Origin: Triplophysa rosa
Lineage: Eukaryota > Chordata > Actinopteri > Cypriniformes > Nemacheilidae
Length of the DNA stretch: 64,000 nt
Reading direction: 5' to 3'
NCBI RefSeq assembly: GCF_024868665.1
Contig: NW_026634164.1
Location: forward strand, 1 to 64,000
In this document: piece after piece, positions 61,767 through 64,000 of the stretch
Numbering within the stretch: position 1 is the stretch's first letter
Layout of the letters: every line of letters begins with the position of its first letter
Translations under genes and position numbers: made by a program
Notes under the pieces: model-generated
Told to the model about the DNA's origin: nothing
Seen by the model: only the letters and a program-made list of their open reading frames with translations
The model's database searches: none

Positions 61767-64000
61767 TTATGGAAGAGTAGTGTATGCAAGATTAAAAAGA
61801 TGCGTCTTTAGTCTAGATTTAAACTGACAGAGTGTGTCTGCCTCCCGGACAGTGCAGGGAAGACTATTCCAAAGTTTAGGCGCTAGATAGGAAAAGGATC
61901 TACCACCTGCACTTGATTTTGAAATTCTAGGTATTACCAACTGACAGGACGCCTGAGAGCGTAATGCACGTGAAGGACTGTAATACAAAAGGAGTTCATT
62001 CAAGTACTGAGGAGCTAAACCATGTAAGGCTTTATAGGTAATAAGCAAGATTTTAAAGTTAACGCGATGCTTTATAGGTAACCAGTGCAAGGTTGACAGA
62101 ACCGGGCTAATATGTTCATACTTTTTTGTACGTGTAAGAACTCGAGCTGCCGCGTTTTGGACCAATTGGAGTTTTTGTAATAAGCCTGCAGGGCAACCAC
62201 CTAACAGTGCATTACAGTAATCTAGTCTTGATGTCATGAATGCATGAATTAACTTCTCTGCATCTGAGATTGACAGCATATGACGTAGTTTAGATATATT
62301 CTTAAAATGGAAAAACGCAATTTTACAGGTGTTGGCGACGTGGCTCTCAAATGACAGATTACTATCGAATAGAACGCCAAGATTCTTTGCTGACGACGAG
62401 GGTTTTATGGAACATCCGTCAATAGTTAAACAGTATTCTTGGTTGTTACTTATAGCAGTTTTCGGTCCAATAAGTAACACTTCCGTTTTGTCCGAGTTCA
62501 GTAATAAAAAGTTGTTACTCATCCAGTTTTTTATATCGACTATGCATTCCATTATTCGATGGAACTGCTGTGTTTCATGAGGCTTCGAGGAAATATAAAG
62601 TTGAGTATCATCAGCATAACAGTGAAAGCTAACTCCGTGTCGCTTTATTATATCTCCTAGAGGTAGCATGTATAATGCGAAGAGCAGAGGCCCTAAGACT
62701 GAGCCCTGTGGTACACCGTACTGGACTTGCGATTTGCGTGACACCTCATTGTTTATTGCTACAAATTGAAAACGGTCGGATAAATAAGATTTAAACCATT
62801 TCAAAGCTATTCCCTTAATGCCGACATAATTTTCGAGTCTATGTAGGAGTGTGCTGTGGTCAATGGTATCGAATGCAGCACTAAGGTCTAGCAGCACCAA
62901 TAACGAGATACAACCTCGGTCAGACGCCAATAGCAGATCATTTGTAACTCTGATCAAAGCAGTCTCTGTACTGTGACATGCTCTAAATCCAGACTGGAAT
63001 TCTTCATTGATGTCATTCCTTTGGAGGAAGGAGCATAATTGAGTTGAAACTACTTTTTCCAGAACTTTAGATATGAAAGGTAGATTCGATATAGGCCTGT
63101 AGTTCCTTAGTTCTCTAGGGTCGAGTTGGGGTTTTTTGACAAGGGGCCTTATAACAGCCACCTTATATGCTTTAGGCACATGTCCTAATGTCAGAGATGA
63201 GTTAATAATACCAAGAAGAGGATCTATAATTTCTGGGAGCATCTCTTTCAGTAGATTTGTAGGTATAGGGTCTAGTATGCATGTTGTTGATTTAGATGAT
63301 CTAATAATTTTAGACAGCTCATCTTGATCTACGGTATAAAATAATTGCATTTTCTCCTTAAGGGCGCTGTAGTTAGTTTGTTCAGCGGGTTTCACTTCTG
63401 ATTGCATTGTTATAATTTTTTCTCTAATATCTTGGATTTTATATGTGAAGTAGTTCATAAATTCATCACTGCTATGCTGATATACAGGATCAGAAGTCAC
63501 TGACGATTTATTTTTTGTTAATTTAGCCACCGTGTTAAATAAAAACCTAGGGTTGTGCTGGTTTTCTTCTATTAGTGATGAAAAGTAGGCGGATCTAGAA
63601 GTTATTAGGGCTTTCCTGTATTTTCGAATACTATCCTTCCATGCTGTACGAAATACCTCTAATTTAGTTTTCTTAAAGTTGCGCTCCATTTTTCGGGCCG
63701 CTTTCTTTAGAGCCTGAGTGTGTTCATTATACCACGGTGTGGGGCTGCCATTTTTAATCTTCTTTAAACGTAGTGGAGCAACTTTGTCTAGCGTTACCGA
63801 GAAGGTGGAATTAAAATTTTCAGTGGTAATGTCAAGATCTTCAACGTTATTTCTCATGATTTGAGACAATTCGGGCAGATTATCGAGAAACGCATCTTTG
63901 GTAGTTGAAGTTATTGTTCTACCATATTTGTAACAATGAGTTTTATTTGCAGCCGTAGGCCAGTGAAGCAAACATAATACCAGATAATGATCCGAAATGT
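61767..64000 (-). CDS. L2 LINE ORF2: reverse transcriptase with end of endonuclease (partial)
   Basis: An uninterrupted frame of about 744 codons that stays open to the edge. At the very edge it reads ISDHYLVLCLLHWP; SDH is the last motif of the apurinic-type endonuclease, so the endonuclease lies beyond the window. Then a ~200-residue linker; RT with NYRPISNLPFISKVLE, FQSGFRACHSTETAL, VLLDLSAAFDTIDHSTLL (first palm Asp), GVPQGSVLGPLLFALYM, FHCYADDTQLYIS (YADD near 62614), LNSDKTEVLLIG, KNLGVLFDSNLSF; and the L2 C-terminal extension SRLDYCNALLGGCP, LQLVQNAAARVLTR, LHWLPIKHRVNFKILL, APKLWNSLP. All catalytic residues are present. Nicks and reverse-transcribes at the target in living family members. 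This copy could encode an active RT if the missing 5' part is intact. Confidence 0.9.
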   Translation of the reverse strand, partial: ISDHYLVLCLLHWPTAANKTHCYKYGRTITSTTKDAFLDNLPELSQIMRNNVEDLDITTENFNSTFSVTLDKVAPLRLKKIKNGSPTPWYNEHTQALKKAARKMERNFKKTKLEVFRTAWKDSIRKYRKALITSRSAYFSSLIEENQHNPRFLFNTVAKLTKNKSSVTSDPVYQHSSDEFMNYFTYKIQDIREKIITMQSEVKPAEQTNYSALKEKMQLFYTVDQDELSKIIRSSKSTTCILDPIPTNLLKEMLPEIIDPLLGIINSSLTLGHVPKAYKVAVIRPLVKKPQLDPRELRNYRPISNLPFISKVLEKVVSTQLCSFLQRNDINEEFQSGFRACHSTETALIRVTNDLLLASDRGCISLLVLLDLSAAFDTIDHSTLLHRLENYVGIKGIALKWFKSYLSDRFQFVAINNEVSRKSQVQYGVPQGSVLGPLLFALYMLPLGDIIKRHGVSFHCYADDTQLYISSKPHETQQFHRIMECIVDIKNWMSNNFLLLNSDKTEVLLIGPKTAISNNQEYCLTIDGCSIKPSSSAKNLGVLFDSNLSFESHVANTCKIAFFHFKNISKLRHMLSISDAEKLIHAFMTSRLDYCNALLGGCPAGLLQKLQLVQNAAARVLTRTKKYEHISPVLSTLHWLPIKHRVNFKILLITYKALHGLAPQYLNELLLYYSPSRALRSQASCQLVIPRISKSSAGGRSFSYLAPKLWNSLPCTVREADTLCQFKSRLKTHLFNLAYTTLP

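Larger units (their letters stand above)
60841..64000 (-). mobile_element. L2-type LINE, running off the right edge
   Basis: Minus strand. The 3' end is near 60841 (..AAAGCGCTATATAAATAAAGTTGA on minus), the same tail as at 40832. A 0.9-kb 3' UTR holds a (CA)n tract and a GGCGAGGAACCCAAAACTC / CCTCAGGAGAA block shared with 41068-41125. The coding frame occupies 61767-64000 and is open to the window edge, so the 5' part (endonuclease) is outside. Confidence 0.88.

Overview
This window is eukaryotic repeat-dense DNA, most likely from a teleost fish and probably a cyprinid. The evidence is the repeat set: L2-type LINEs, a tRNA-derived SINE sharing an L2 3' tail, DIRS-type tyrosine-recombinase retrotransposons with GTT-ended inverted repeats, a BEL/Pao element and several families of hAT-, CACTA-, TTAA- and Tc1-type DNA transposons. 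The lineage is an inference from families, not from a host gene. I see no convincing conventional host gene; almost every long open frame belongs to a transposable element or is a shadow of one.

Layout. 1-1270: nothing recognised. 1271-8771: a minus-strand BEL/Pao LTR retrotransposon, internally deleted. Its gag is split by a hAT-like element (4067-7222, 8-bp duplication) that contains a large internal palindrome; its 5' LTR is split by a second hAT-like element (7876-8678, 8-bp duplication) that carries a SINE. 9211-13085: a RecQ-like helicase reading frame on the plus strand, interrupted by a CACTG-ended element (9412-12475) whose minus strand carries a multi-exon gene resembling the fish SAMD3-like family. 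13590-15862: LTR-like pieces. 15863-19370: leader and gag-like region of an unclassified LTR element. 19371-22127: 3' half of a DIRS element (copy A). 22282-23419: a TTAA-flanked DNA element. 23436-24785: a 1.35-kb LTR whose sister copy is at 38057-39434. 24786-33395: two head-to-tail DIRS copies (B and C). 33396-38056: an inverted LTR fragment and decayed internal LTR-element sequence. 39989-40260: a THAP-type zinc-finger fragment.

The right third continues with L2 pieces (40832-41330; 42450-43757, the latter inside a ~125-bp tandem array), a short inverted-repeat relic of another DIRS lineage (44695-45010), and a full-span but RT-deleted DIRS copy D (45085-49438). A striking nest follows: an L2 fragment is split by a Tc1-like element (51542-60683), which contains a foldback element (51695-58455) that in turn contains a nearly intact DIRS element E (51760-57243), plus a separate GGGCC-ended element (58688-60142). 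The window closes with an L2-type LINE (60841-64000, minus strand) whose RT frame is open and runs off the right edge.

How the parts work together: DIRS elements encode gag, RT/RNase H with a methyltransferase-like tail, and a tyrosine recombinase; their inverted terminal repeats carry CCAAT, octamer and TATA-like motifs, and an internal complementary region matches both termini. The SINE and the plus-strand L2 LINE share a 3' tail, consistent with SINE use of the LINE machinery. The nesting gives a readable relative order of insertions.
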